Shown: positions 16,078-24,119 of the stretch, in pieces | Layout: every line of letters begins with the position of its first letter | Position numbering within the stretch: the first letter of the stretch is position 1 | NCBI RefSeq assembly: GCF_000813845.1 | Contig: NZ_JWTB01000012.1 | Coordinates: 1-64,000, forward strand | Length of the DNA: 64,000 nucleotides | Source: Pseudarthrobacter phenanthrenivorans | GTDB taxonomy: Bacteria; Actinomycetota; Actinomycetes; Actinomycetales; Micrococcaceae | Reading direction: 5' to 3' | Notes under the pieces: model-generated | What the model was told of the DNA's origin: nothing | Database searches by the model: none | What the model saw: only the letters and a program-made list of their open reading frames with translations | Translations under genes and position numbers: made by a program

Positions 16078-16842
16078 TCAGCCCGGAAGGATGATGTTCA
16101 GGGCATGCGGCTTCCGGGCCGTGGCCGGCACCAGCTCGGCGTCCCACTTTTCGCGGACGGCCTTCAGCAGGTCCGACGGCGTCCCGGGAGCTTTTCCGCG
16201 GCGCACCAGCAGGTGCCGCGCCAGTTCGCCCCGGGTGTGCTTGGCGAAATGGCTTACCACCTTCCGGACGCCGGCTGCCTCCGTGAAGACATTGACCGAG
16301 ACGGTCTGCTCCGGCGGCGGCGCCCAGGCGGCGGCGTAGGTGCTGGACCGGCAGTCCACCAGCAGGTGTCCCTCTGCCGCGGCCCCCAGCGTGTCGCCGA
16401 GCTGCGCCTTCCAGAACGGAGCCAGCCGGCCGACGTCGGGCAGTGCCGCAGCCATGGACAGCCGGTAGGCAGGGACGCGGTCGGCGAAGCGCAGGGCGCC
16501 CCACAACGCCGAGATGACCAGCACCGATTCGTCCGCCTTCCGGCGCTGGGCCGGGGTGAGGCTTCGGTAGCCCAGGGCGTCGTACAGGACGCCCGAGTAA
16601 ATGCTGTGTGCCGGCGCGGCAGGCTCGGCGTGCAGCCGGGTATTGCGTTCAACGTCACCGCGCAGCGAAGCGCCGACTCCCAGCAAGGCGAGGGCGTCCT
16701 GGTGGGCGCTGGCCGTTCCCAGCGCCTCCAGGACCTTGGCCCGGTATGGATTGAGTTCCGGAAAGCCCAGGGAGGACCAGTCGACGGCGGGACCGCGGAG
16801 GGCGGGTGTCTTGCCTTCGGAGGGGGGAAGCAGAATCAGCAC
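16078..16842 (-). CDS. yaaA: Peroxide stress protein YaaA (UPF0246 family)
   Basis: A 254-residue YaaA/DUF328 protein. It opens with MLILLPPSEGKTP, and has Y-x-GVLYDALGY, ISALWGALRF and a C-terminal SHFAKHTRGELARHLL, all family landmarks. The E. coli protein limits free iron and protects from peroxide. It is monocistronic here, between the convergent zinc-ribbon gene and the divergent rnpB. Function is by family. Confidence 0.88.
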   Translation of the reverse strand: MLILLPPSEGKTPALRGPAVDWSSLGFPELNPYRAKVLEALGTASAHQDALALLGVGASLRGDVERNTRLHAEPAAPAHSIYSGVLYDALGYRSLTPAQRRKADESVLVISALWGALRFADRVPAYRLSMAAALPDVGRLAPFWKAQLGDTLGAAAEGHLLVDCRSSTYAAAWAPPPEQTVSVNVFTEAAGVRKVVSHFAKHTRGELARHLLVRRGKAPGTPSDLLKAVREKWDAELVPATARKPHALNIILPG

Positions 16843-16883
16843 CGTCCGATCCTACCGGCGACAAAAGCGGCGGCCTGCGCCGG

Positions 16884-16889
16884 TAGACT
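16884..16889 (+). promoter_or_regulatory. rnpB: -10 element of rnpB
   Basis: TAGACT ends six to seven bases before the 5' base of the RNase P RNA P1 stem. The spacing suits a -10 box; no good -35 is visible. Confidence 0.5.
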
Positions 16890-16893
16890 TGAC

Positions 16894-17288
16894 GCGGATG
16901 GGACAGCCAGACGGCCGCGCGCCACGCAAGTGGCTCGAGGAACGTCCGGGCTCCGCAGGGCAGGGTGGTGGGTAACGCCCACTCGGGGTAACCCGCAGGC
17001 CAGTGCCACAGAAAACAGACCGCCTGCAGTTCCGGCTCCGGCCGGGGCGGCAGGTAAGGGTGAAACGGTGGTGTAAGAGACCACCAGCTTCCCGGGTGAC
17101 CGGGAAGGCTAGGTAAACCCCACCCGGAGCAAGGCCAGACAGGACACGTTTGAGGGCTGCCCGCCCGAGTGTCCGGGTAGGCCGCTGGAGGGTGCCGGCA
17201 ACGGTACTCGTAGATGGATGGCCGTCGCTCCCATGGCCGGCAACGGCAGGGAGAACAGAACCCGGCGTACCGGCTGTCCCATCCACCA
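16894..17288 (+). ncRNA. rnpB: RNase P RNA (M1 RNA, bacterial type A)
   Basis: The ends pair as helix P1: GGATGGGACAGCC (16896-16908) with GGCTGTCCCATCC (17272-17284). Inside are the universal segments GAGGAACGTCCGGGCTCC, GGGTGAAACGGTGGTGTAAGAGACCACC (in part) and AGAACCCGGCGTAC near the 3' end. This is the catalytic RNA that matures tRNA 5' ends. Ends are estimated from P1 and may be off by a few bases. No protein reading frame in this stretch is credible. Confidence 0.95.
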
Positions 17289-17329
17289 CCCCCGTTTGAC
17301 CTTGGGCTTTGTGTTCGCGATGCTGTACC

Positions 17330-17863
17330 GTGCCCGTAATTCCTGACACGCATCCAGCAGCCCCCAACGGCTTCCCCGGTTTCCGTTCCCAGATCATCGC
17401 CCTCGCCGGATTCCTGGCGCTGTCCGCCGCGGCCTGGACCCTCGCCTCGGTTCCCATCATCCTGAATTCGAACGGCTGGTACGCCGGCTCCGTGAAAGCG
17501 CCGTGGATGCCGCCGTCGTGGATGTTCCGGACCACCTGGATGCTTCTCTACGCCGGGGTGGCCGCAGCGGCCTGGCTGGTGTGGCGCAAAGGCGGACTGA
17601 CGGGTGGCGCCCGTGCCGGGTACGTGGTCCAGCTGCTGCTGAACACTGCCTGGCCGGTGGCCTTCTTCGCCATGTACCCCATGCTCGGCACGGCAGCCCT
17701 CTGGACTGCGTTCCTGGTGATCTGCGTCCTCACGGCAACCCTGGCATTCCTCATTCTGCGGTTCGGGCCCGTGGACGCCGCCGCCGGGATCCTGGTGCTG
17801 CCCTACTTCTCCTGGCTCGTTTTCTCCGGAAGCCTGAATCTCTATTCAGCCCTTCATAACTGA
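17330..17863 (+). CDS. TspO/MBR family membrane protein
   Basis: A 177-residue protein with five predicted membrane segments. Family marks are W-Y-A-G-S-V-K-APWMPPSWMF after the first helix, W-L-V-W-R before the third, LLLNTAWPVAFF in the third, and PYFSWLVFSGSLN in the last. TspO proteins bind porphyrins and cholesterol-like ligands and act in stress or tetrapyrrole handling. The start is uncertain: no ribosome site precedes GTG 17330. TTGACC at 17296 with a -10 position at 17319-17324 would put transcription start on this GTG, giving a leaderless message. TTG at 17309 is the alternative. Confidence 0.85.
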   Translation: MPVIPDTHPAAPNGFPGFRSQIIALAGFLALSAAAWTLASVPIILNSNGWYAGSVKAPWMPPSWMFRTTWMLLYAGVAAAAWLVWRKGGLTGGARAGYVVQLLLNTAWPVAFFAMYPMLGTAALWTAFLVICVLTATLAFLILRFGPVDAAAGILVLPYFSWLVFSGSLNLYSALHN

Positions 17864-17971
17864 CGAACGACCGCCCACCGGCCCAGGCGCCCGTGTGAGT
17901 GATTTCACGCAGCGCAAGCGTGTTCCCTGCACCTGGCCAAATTAGAATGGATTCCGGACGCAGGAGTTCTA

Positions 17972-18005
17972 CCGCCGAAAGTTGCGTTCGCAACCGGCGG
18001 TTTTT
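17972..18005 (+). terminator. Intrinsic terminator or attenuator upstream of the GAPDH gene
   Basis: CCGCCG pairs with CGGCGG outside a GTTGC/GCAAC inner stem (loop GTTC, AAA bulge), followed by five T. It lies 108 bases after tspO and 122 bases before the GAPDH start. A TAGAAT box about 25 bases upstream means it could also end a very short leader RNA. Confidence 0.75.
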
Positions 18006-18084
18006 CTTTGCACGCGATCCAGGTGCCTGGGGGCCATCCCTGCAGGCGCCGGTGCCCCTGGACATCATCAGGTGGCCTACATCT

Positions 18085-18102
18085 GTGTACGAGGACGTAC
18101 AC
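18085..18102. promoter_or_regulatory. Inverted repeat in GAPDH gene leader
   Basis: GTGTAC (18085-18090) and GTACAC (18097-18102) are perfect 6-bp arms around six bases, ending ten bases before the ribosome site. It may be an operator or a small hairpin. No binding protein is known. Confidence 0.35.
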
Positions 18103-18126
18103 GGCTGAACCGAGGAAGGTATTTCT

Positions 18127-19605
18127 GTGAGCCAGACGTCTGATTCTTGTCTTGATACGTGGATGGGCCGGGAGGCCCTCGCCGAGGCCATGATCCCGGT
18201 GATCGGCAGGCTGTACCGCGAAAACAACGTGGTGACCAGCATCCACGGCCGGAGCCTGATCAACAAGTCCACCATGAACATCCTCAAGGCGCACCGTTTT
18301 GCACGCCGCATGAGCAAGGATGAACTGCTCCTGGAGGAAACCGCGCCCCTGCTGAACACCCTGGCCGGACTCGAACTCGGTGCAGCCGCGATCGACATCG
18401 CCCGCCTGAACCAGAAGTTCAAGGAAGAAGGCAACGGCGCCACCCTGGAGGAGTTCCTCCGCGAAGAACTCGCCGACATCGTGGGCAAGCGCGGCGGCGA
18501 CGACCGCACCAGCACCGACGTCGTGCTCTACGGCTTTGGCCGCATCGGCCGGCTCCTGGCCCGCCTCCTCATCGAAAAGGCCGGTGGCGGCCACGGCCTG
18601 CGCCTGCGCGCCATCGTGGTGCGCCGCGGCTCCGACAACGACCTCTCCAAGCGCGCCAGCCTGCTGCGCCGCGACTCCGTCCACGGCTCCTTCGAGGGCA
18701 CCATCCGCATCGACGAGGCCGCCAACACCATCACGGCCAACGGCGTCCAGATCCAGGTCATCTACTCCAACGACCCCGCCACCATCGACTACACCGCCTA
18801 CGGCATCAACGACGCCCTCGTGGTGGACAACACCGGCCGCTGGCGCGATGCCGAAGGCCTGTCCCAGCACCTGCAGAGCAAGGGCGTGGCACGGGTCCTG
18901 CTGACCGCACCGGGCAAGGGCGAGCTGAAGAACATCGTCCACGGCATCAACCACCGGGACATCACCGACTCGGACCGCATCGTCTCCGCCGCGTCCTGCA
19001 CCACGAACGCCATCACCCCGGTCCTGAAGGCCATCAACGACAAGTTCGGCGTGGTGCACGGCCACGTGGAAACCGTCCACTCCTTCACCAACGACCAGAA
19101 CCTGATCGACAACTTCCACAAGGGTGACCGCCGCGGCCGGTCCGCTGCCCTGAACATGGTCATCACCGAAACCGGTGCCGCCAAGGCAGTGGCGAAGGCC
19201 CTGCCCGAACTCCTGGGCAAGCTCACCGGCAGCTCCATCCGCGTCCCCACCCCGGACGTGTCGCTGGCCATCCTGAACCTCAGCCTGGAAAACGGCACCA
19301 CCAAGGACGAGGTGAACAACTACCTGCGCGAGATGTCGCTGCACTCGGACCTGCGCAAGCAGATCGATTACATCGATTCACCCGAGGTCGTTTCCACCGA
19401 CTTCGTGGGCTCCCGCCGCGCCGGCATCGTTGACGGCCTCGCCACGGTCTCCACCGACAAGAACCTGGTCCTGTACGTCTGGTACGACAACGAATTCGGC
19501 TACAGCTGCCAGGTGGTGCGCGTGATGGAGGAGATGGCCGGCGTGAACCCGCCGTCCTTCCCTGCCAAGGAAAGTGCCGCGGCACTCGCCGCAATTGCCG
19601 TCTGA
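18127..19605 (+). CDS. Glyceraldehyde-3-phosphate dehydrogenase, long GapB type
   Basis: A 492-residue GAPDH, about 150 residues longer than the ordinary form because of an N-terminal extension of about 130 mostly helical residues. The core holds GFGRIGR at 136-142 for NAD(P), catalytic C291 in SAASCTTNAITP, and the late YVWYDNEFGYSCQV. Long forms such as Corynebacterium GapB (about 480 residues) act mainly in gluconeogenesis with NADP; that is assumed here. GTG at 18127 has GAGGAAGG upstream. The gene is monocistronic with a hairpin after it and a terminator-like element in front. Confidence 0.9.
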   Translation: MSQTSDSCLDTWMGREALAEAMIPVIGRLYRENNVVTSIHGRSLINKSTMNILKAHRFARRMSKDELLLEETAPLLNTLAGLELGAAAIDIARLNQKFKEEGNGATLEEFLREELADIVGKRGGDDRTSTDVVLYGFGRIGRLLARLLIEKAGGGHGLRLRAIVVRRGSDNDLSKRASLLRRDSVHGSFEGTIRIDEAANTITANGVQIQVIYSNDPATIDYTAYGINDALVVDNTGRWRDAEGLSQHLQSKGVARVLLTAPGKGELKNIVHGINHRDITDSDRIVSAASCTTNAITPVLKAINDKFGVVHGHVETVHSFTNDQNLIDNFHKGDRRGRSAALNMVITETGAAKAVAKALPELLGKLTGSSIRVPTPDVSLAILNLSLENGTTKDEVNNYLREMSLHSDLRKQIDYIDSPEVVSTDFVGSRRAGIVDGLATVSTDKNLVLYVWYDNEFGYSCQVVRVMEEMAGVNPPSFPAKESAAALAAIAV

Positions 19606-19627
19606 CCGGTTCCGACACGTTCGGCGA

Positions 19628-19661
19628 ATTCCCGGCTGGTTCTCTGGAATCAGCCGGGAAT
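19628..19661 (+). terminator. Hairpin after the GAPDH gene
   Basis: ATTCCCGGCTG (19628-19638) pairs with CAGCCGGGAAT (19651-19661), an 11-bp perfect stem 22 bases after the stop. No T-run follows, as often in actinobacteria. Confidence 0.65.
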
Positions 19662-19679
19662 CGGTACCACACTGGTGGC

Positions 19680-19889
19680 ATGGACAACGAATCGACACTT
19701 CAGCACGAAACAACCCTCGAACACGCCCTGGACGTGGCGAAAGCCAACCACAAGGAAGCGGTGCGTCTGCTTGAGCACGCCCGCGCGGCACAGAAGACCG
19801 GAGACGTCAGCGAGGACCGCGTGCGCCAGCTTGAGGGGCTGCTGGCCATCGCCGAGGAAGACCTCCGGCGGGTCACCAGGGAGCAATAA
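19680..19889 (+). CDS. Small hypothetical helical protein
   Basis: A 69-residue protein predicted to be almost wholly helical, with alternating charged and Ala/Leu residues typical of a short coiled coil (HALDVAKANHKEAVRLLEHA, then a second helix from about 45). No membrane segment, signal or cysteine. It starts 19 bases after the GAPDH hairpin and has no clear ribosome site. Coding bias agrees with its neighbours. Function unknown. Confidence 0.6.
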   Translation: MDNESTLQHETTLEHALDVAKANHKEAVRLLEHARAAQKTGDVSEDRVRQLEGLLAIAEEDLRRVTREQ

Positions 19890-20014
19890 GCCAGGATGCA
19901 GCCCCGGCCGTGTGACCCATCACTCGTCCTCAACAGTGTGGATATCAGCGGCCGGGGCATCGCTTTGTCCTAGGCTCTTGGGGTGCCCGACATTCCCCAT
20001 CCGGCGTCAGCGCC

Positions 20015-20830
20015 ATGAGCATCAAATGGTCCGCCTACCGCCGCACCCGGCGACGTTCCCGGCAGGCCTGGGCATTCCTCGGCACCGCTGCTGCCGGTAT
20101 CCTTGCCGTTCTCTTCTGGTTCTTTACCTCCGGCCAGTTCGGCGCAGCGGGCGCCCGGCCTGACGGGCCAACGGAGGCCCCCGTCTTCGACAGTGCGTGG
20201 ATGAAACCGGTCCAGGAGCCCCGCCCGGTGCCGGAGGGCAGCGCCCTCGCGGCCCTGGACGGCCTGGCAGTGAAGGGCAGAGCCCCGAACACCGGCTACA
20301 GCCGGGAGGCCTTTGGCCAGGCCTGGCTCGACGTGGACCGGAACGGCTGCGACACCCGCAATGACATCCTCCGCCGCGACCTGGCCGGCGTGGTCTTTTC
20401 CGAGGGCTCCACCTGCAAGGTTACGGCCGGGCACTTCCGCGAACCTTATACCGGCCGGGACATCGACTTCCGCCGTGGCCAGGACAGCAGCCGTGAGGTC
20501 CAGATCGATCATGTGGTGGCTTTGGGCGACGCCTGGCAAAAAGGGGCGCAGGGCCTGGACCCAGTGCAACGGCAGAGCCTCGCGAACGACCCCCTGAACC
20601 TCATCGCGGCGGACGGTGCAGCGAACCAGCAAAAAAGTGCCGGAGATGCTGCCACCTGGCTGCCGAAGAATACGGCCCTGCGCTGCCACTACGTGGCCCG
20701 CCAGATCTCGGTGAAGTCCGCCTACGGGCTGTGGGTCACGGCAGCCGAAAAGGACGCCATGAAGAAGGTCCTCTCCACCTGCCCCCAGCAGCCGACCATC
20801 AGAGTCCAGCCCGCCCACGCCGCCGGCTGA
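20015..20830 (+). CDS. Membrane-anchored or secreted HNH-type nuclease (DUF1524 family)
   Basis: A 271-residue protein. Basic residues 1-18 and a hydrophobic helix at about 19-40 act as signal anchor, so the catalytic part lies outside the membrane. The DUF1524 core has WLDVDRNGCDTRNDIL at 104-119, QIDHVVAL at 163-170 with the His-Val catalytic pair (H166), and NDPLNLIA at 191-198; paired cysteines (C112, C134, C224) suit an exported fold. Such proteins are usually extracellular nucleases for nutrient release. It has its own transcription unit and is convergent with def. Confidence 0.82.
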   Translation: MSIKWSAYRRTRRRSRQAWAFLGTAAAGILAVLFWFFTSGQFGAAGARPDGPTEAPVFDSAWMKPVQEPRPVPEGSALAALDGLAVKGRAPNTGYSREAFGQAWLDVDRNGCDTRNDILRRDLAGVVFSEGSTCKVTAGHFREPYTGRDIDFRRGQDSSREVQIDHVVALGDAWQKGAQGLDPVQRQSLANDPLNLIAADGAANQQKSAGDAATWLPKNTALRCHYVARQISVKSAYGLWVTAAEKDAMKKVLSTCPQQPTIRVQPAHAAG

Positions 20831-20871
20831 CCCGCGGAGATCCGGGGAAAGGCTCGTCCGGGAGGTCGCGG

Positions 20872-21444
20872 TCAGTGCCCGAACGGGTCCGGATCAACGC
20901 CGGGCATCCAGGTCAGCCCGGGCACACCCCATCCGTTCTTCTTTGCCTGCTTCATGGCCTTGCGGGAGTAGCGGTCAATCAGCCGGTTGACGTACAACTT
21001 GCCGTCCAGGTGGTCGTACTCGTGCTGGATCACCCGCGCAAACCAGCCCGTTGCCTCGAACTTCACGGGATGGCCGAACCCGTCAAAACCCTCAACGCGT
21101 GCCCATTCCGCACGCTTCAGCGGATACTGCTCGCCTGGAAAGGACAGGCAGCCCTCTTCCTCCTCATCGGGGTCCGGAGCGGCGCCGGAGACCTTTGACA
21201 GGGTCAGGACGGGATTCACCAGGACCCCGGCGGGGGGAGCGCCATCATCATTGGCGTACTTGTAGACAAAGATCCGCTTGCCCACGCCAACCTGCGGGGC
21301 GGCGAGTCCCACACCGTTCGCGGCTTCGTTGGTTTCGAACATGTCGGCAATCAGGGTGCGGAGTTCGTCGTCGAAAACTTCCACCTCGGCGGCACGCCGG
21401 TGGAGGACGGGCTCACCCCAAATGGTGATCGGCAGAACAGTCAT
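20872..21444 (-). CDS. def: Peptide deformylase
   Basis: A 190-residue metalloenzyme removing the formyl group from nascent proteins. The three motifs are intact: GVGLAAPQVG, EEGCLSFP (Cys metal ligand) and QHEYDHLDG (HExxH). ATG at 21444 has AAGGA about eight bases upstream; the longer frame would run through the tRNA-His terminator. The acidic insertion PDPDEEEEG before motif 2 is unusual but known among actinobacterial deformylases. It lies downstream of tRNA-His on the same strand but is separated by a terminator. Confidence 0.93.
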   Translation of the reverse strand: MTVLPITIWGEPVLHRRAAEVEVFDDELRTLIADMFETNEAANGVGLAAPQVGVGKRIFVYKYANDDGAPPAGVLVNPVLTLSKVSGAAPDPDEEEEGCLSFPGEQYPLKRAEWARVEGFDGFGHPVKFEATGWFARVIQHEYDHLDGKLYVNRLIDRYSRKAMKQAKKNGWGVPGLTWMPGVDPDPFGH

Positions 21445-21504
21445 ATCAGTAGTCCTTCGGCTTTCGCGGTGTCCCCGGCTCGTGTGGACGTGCCCCGTGG
21501 GGCA

Positions 21505-21550
21505 CAACAAAGGAGGCCGCACCGGATATCCGGTGCGGCCTCCTTTGTTG
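21505..21550 (-). terminator. Perfect 46-base palindrome, terminator of tRNA-His
   Basis: Arms CAACAAAGGAGGCC... and its exact complement meet at GATATC, 23 bp with no mismatch. It lies 26 bases beyond the 3' end of the minus-strand tRNA-His. The CCTTTGTTG end supplies a short T-rich tail on both strands. Confidence 0.8.
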
Positions 21551-21575
21551 ACGGCTGCATGTGCCGCCCCGTGAG

Positions 21576-21649
21576 GGTGAGCGACGGGGGTTGAACCCGC
21601 GACCTCCTGGACCACAACCAGGCGCTCTGCCAACTGAGCTACGCCCACC
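21576..21649 (-). tRNA. tRNA-His (anticodon GTG)
   Basis: Acceptor GTGGGCG with CGCTCAC (one G-U), the extra G-1 opposite discriminator C that marks histidine tRNAs, anticodon stem CCTGG/CCAGG around TTGTGGT, and a T arm with GGTTCAACC. It lies between def and orn. Confidence 0.95.
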
Positions 21650-21778
21650 ATGTGCCTCAGGGGATTTCCGCCTTAGCGGCTCCCCGGAAACGCAACTCAA
21701 ATAGCTTACCTGCTCAACAGGGGTGCTTTGTCCACTTTTGGTGATTTGCGGGAAAAATTTGTGCAAACGTGGCGCAGA

Positions 21779-22408
21779 TTACTCGCCGGGCTGCCCGCCG
21801 GGTCCGGCGCCGGTGATTCCCTTCGCGATTTTCTGCGCCGTGGCACTGTCCGGGCCGGGGGAGGGGACAAACACCGCTTCACGGTAGTAACGCAGTTCGT
21901 CGATCGAGTCCTTGATGTCGCCCAGGGCCCGGTGGCCGCCCTTCTTGGCGGGCGACTGGAAGTATGCCCGCGCGTACCAGCGGCGGGACAGTTCCTTGAT
22001 GGTGCTGACGTCGATGACCCGGTAGTGGAGGTGCTCCACCACGGCGGGCATGTCGCGGGACAGGAAGACGCGGTCCGTCCCCACCGAGTTTCCGCCCAGG
22101 GGTGCCTTGCGGGGATCCGGAACCCAGGTCGAGATGTACTCCATGACGGCTGCTTCCGCCTCCGCCATGGTCTTGCCGTGCGGAAGTTCCGCCAGCAGCC
22201 CGGATTTTGTGTGCATGTCGCGGACGAAGTCGGACATCTGGGCCACGGCTGCATCATCGGGTTTGATGACCACGTCCACACCGTCGCCGAGGATGTTCAG
22301 TTCTGAATCGGTGACCAGGGCTGCCACTTCGATGAGGGCGTCGTTCTTGATGTCCAGGCCGGTCATTTCGCAGTCGATCCAGACGATTCGTTCGTTAGAT
22401 ATAGGCAC
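21779..22408 (-). CDS. orn: Oligoribonuclease
   Basis: A 209-residue DEDDh 3'-5' exonuclease that finishes degradation of short RNAs and pGpG. D12 and E14 in WIDCEMTGLD begin the active site; the later H and D lie in KKGGHRALGDIKDSIDEL. The GTG start at 22408 gives the usual N-terminus. The Gly/Pro-rich C-terminal tail is a local extension. Upstream it is divergent from the mannosyltransferase gene, downstream is tRNA-His. Confidence 0.95.
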   Translation of the reverse strand: MPISNERIVWIDCEMTGLDIKNDALIEVAALVTDSELNILGDGVDVVIKPDDAAVAQMSDFVRDMHTKSGLLAELPHGKTMAEAEAAVMEYISTWVPDPRKAPLGGNSVGTDRVFLSRDMPAVVEHLHYRVIDVSTIKELSRRWYARAYFQSPAKKGGHRALGDIKDSIDELRYYREAVFVPSPGPDSATAQKIAKGITGAGPGGQPGE

Positions 22409-22562
22409 CGGTCCAGCCTACCGTTACACTCCCGGGCGCCCGGCCGATGCTAGGATTTCGGATACGCGGCGGGTCGCACTTCCGCCCTGAACCATGCCCC
22501 GGCCGGGCCGCGTGTCCCGCCGGGCAAACCGCGGAGACGCAAGACGATTGGACGTTCCTGAA

Positions 22563-24119
22563 ATGACGGCGCCTCGGCCCGCAACGGGCGAACTGGCGGC
22601 GGCGGGCATCGCCGGGGCAGGCAGTGCCGAGGTGGACAATCCGCGGTCATCCCTGCTGGCCGGTTTCCTGGGCTCCGTATTCATGCTCATTGGATCCTTC
22701 GGGGTGGGCTGGCTGGCCCCGGTCTCGGAACTGCGGCGGATGCCGCTCTTCATCTGGATGCGCACCGAGGCCCCGGGTGTCGCCCTGTCCATTGTCCTGG
22801 TGGCTGTCGGCGGCATGCTGCTGGTGCGTGCCTGGCTTCGGCTGGGCCAGAAGGTGAGGGTGTGGGGGCTGGAGGCGCGCAGGGCAACACTGGCGGCCCT
22901 GGCGGCGTGGGGGCTGCCCATGATGTTCAGCGTGCCGCTGTTCAGCCGTGACGTCTATGCCTATATCGGGCAGGGACGCCTGATGGTGGAGGGCTTCAAT
23001 CCCTACGAAAACGGCATCTCCGCCCTCTCCAACTACTTCCAGCTCGGGGCCGACAAGATGTGGACCGAGGCCCCGGTTCCCTATGGGCAGCTGTTCCTCT
23101 GGATCGAGCAGTTCGTCGTCTGGATCACCAACGTCCAGCCGGAGGCCTGTGTCATGCTCTTCCGGCTGGTGGCAGTGGCCGGCGTGGTGCTCTGCGTCAT
23201 CTACGTTCCCCGGCTCGCGGAACTCCATGGCGTCAACCCGCACCGGGCCCTCTGGCTGACGGTGGCCAACCCGCTCTTCCTGACCAATTTCATCGCCAGC
23301 GTCCACAACGACTCCCTGATGATTGGACTGGCCCTGGCCGGGCTTTACTACTCCGCCACCAGGCGCGAGGTGCGCGGCATCGTGCTGGTGGCACTCTCCA
23401 TCGCGGTTAAGCCCATCACCATCGTCTTCCTGCCGTTCATCGGCCTTCTGTGGGCAGGAAAGGGGGCGGGGTGGCTGCGGAAGGGTGCGTTCTGGGCCCT
23501 GACGGCCGGGCTTTGCCTGGGAGTCCTGACGGCGATGAGCATGGTGAACGGCTTCGGCTTCGGCTGGATCAACGGGCTTTCCGCTCCCGGCAGCATCTCG
23601 ATCTGGTACGCCCCGGTTGGCCTGATCGGCATGGTGGTGGACTCCCTCGCCAGCGCCTTCGGGCTGGACGGTTCCATCCCCGCGGGCTGGGTGTTCGACG
23701 CCGGGAAGCTGCTTGCCGTGGGCATGGTCGCCTGGCAGATCTTCAAGGGTGACTACGACCGGCTCATGCGCCGGCTTACGCTGGCCCTGGCGGCCGTGGT
23801 CCTGCTGGCCCCCATCATCCAGGCCTGGTACGTCGTGTGGCTCATACCGCTCTTTGCCGTGACCGGCATCAGGAATGACTGGCAGGTCAAAGCCCTGTAC
23901 TTCGTGGTGTCCTTCTTCATGATCTATGCCATCTCGGACCAGCTGGATGTCTTCCCCTACCTGCAGACGCAGGACCTCGGCTTCGCCCTTGCCCTTGCCC
24001 GCGTGGCCGCCGCCCTGACGGCCCTCCTCTTCGCCCTGTACCTGATCTTCTGGGATCCGGGCACCCGGCGGCTGTTCCGCAAGACCCACCAGCCCGTCGT
24101 CGAACGCCCGGTCATCTAG
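22563..24119 (+). CDS. Polyprenol-phosphomannose-dependent alpha-1,6-mannosyltransferase, MptB-like
   Basis: A 518-residue membrane glycosyltransferase (GT-C fold) with about twelve hydrophobic segments. The acidic catalytic loop motif LFSRDVYAYIGQGRLM follows the third segment, with NPYENG and later HNDS, typical of MptB-type enzymes that build the mannan core of lipomannan-like glycolipids outside the membrane. ATG at 22563 is preferred, though neither it nor ATG 22494 has a good ribosome site; the upstream 23 residues are Arg-rich and look non-coding. Its stop overlaps the convergent AlkD-like gene by eight bases. Confidence 0.82.
   Translation: MTAPRPATGELAAAGIAGAGSAEVDNPRSSLLAGFLGSVFMLIGSFGVGWLAPVSELRRMPLFIWMRTEAPGVALSIVLVAVGGMLLVRAWLRLGQKVRVWGLEARRATLAALAAWGLPMMFSVPLFSRDVYAYIGQGRLMVEGFNPYENGISALSNYFQLGADKMWTEAPVPYGQLFLWIEQFVVWITNVQPEACVMLFRLVAVAGVVLCVIYVPRLAELHGVNPHRALWLTVANPLFLTNFIASVHNDSLMIGLALAGLYYSATRREVRGIVLVALSIAVKPITIVFLPFIGLLWAGKGAGWLRKGAFWALTAGLCLGVLTAMSMVNGFGFGWINGLSAPGSISIWYAPVGLIGMVVDSLASAFGLDGSIPAGWVFDAGKLLAVGMVAWQIFKGDYDRLMRRLTLALAAVVLLAPIIQAWYVVWLIPLFAVTGIRNDWQVKALYFVVSFFMIYAISDQLDVFPYLQTQDLGFALALARVAAALTALLFALYLIFWDPGTRRLFRKTHQPVVERPVI

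Larger units (their letters stand above)
17864..18126. other. Region between tspO and GAPDH gene
   Basis: 263 bases without a gene. It holds a TAGAAT box (17943-17948), an intrinsic terminator-like hairpin at 17972-18005, an inverted repeat GTGTAC/GTACAC at 18085-18102, and the GAGGAAGG ribosome site at 18112-18119. Confidence 0.6.
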
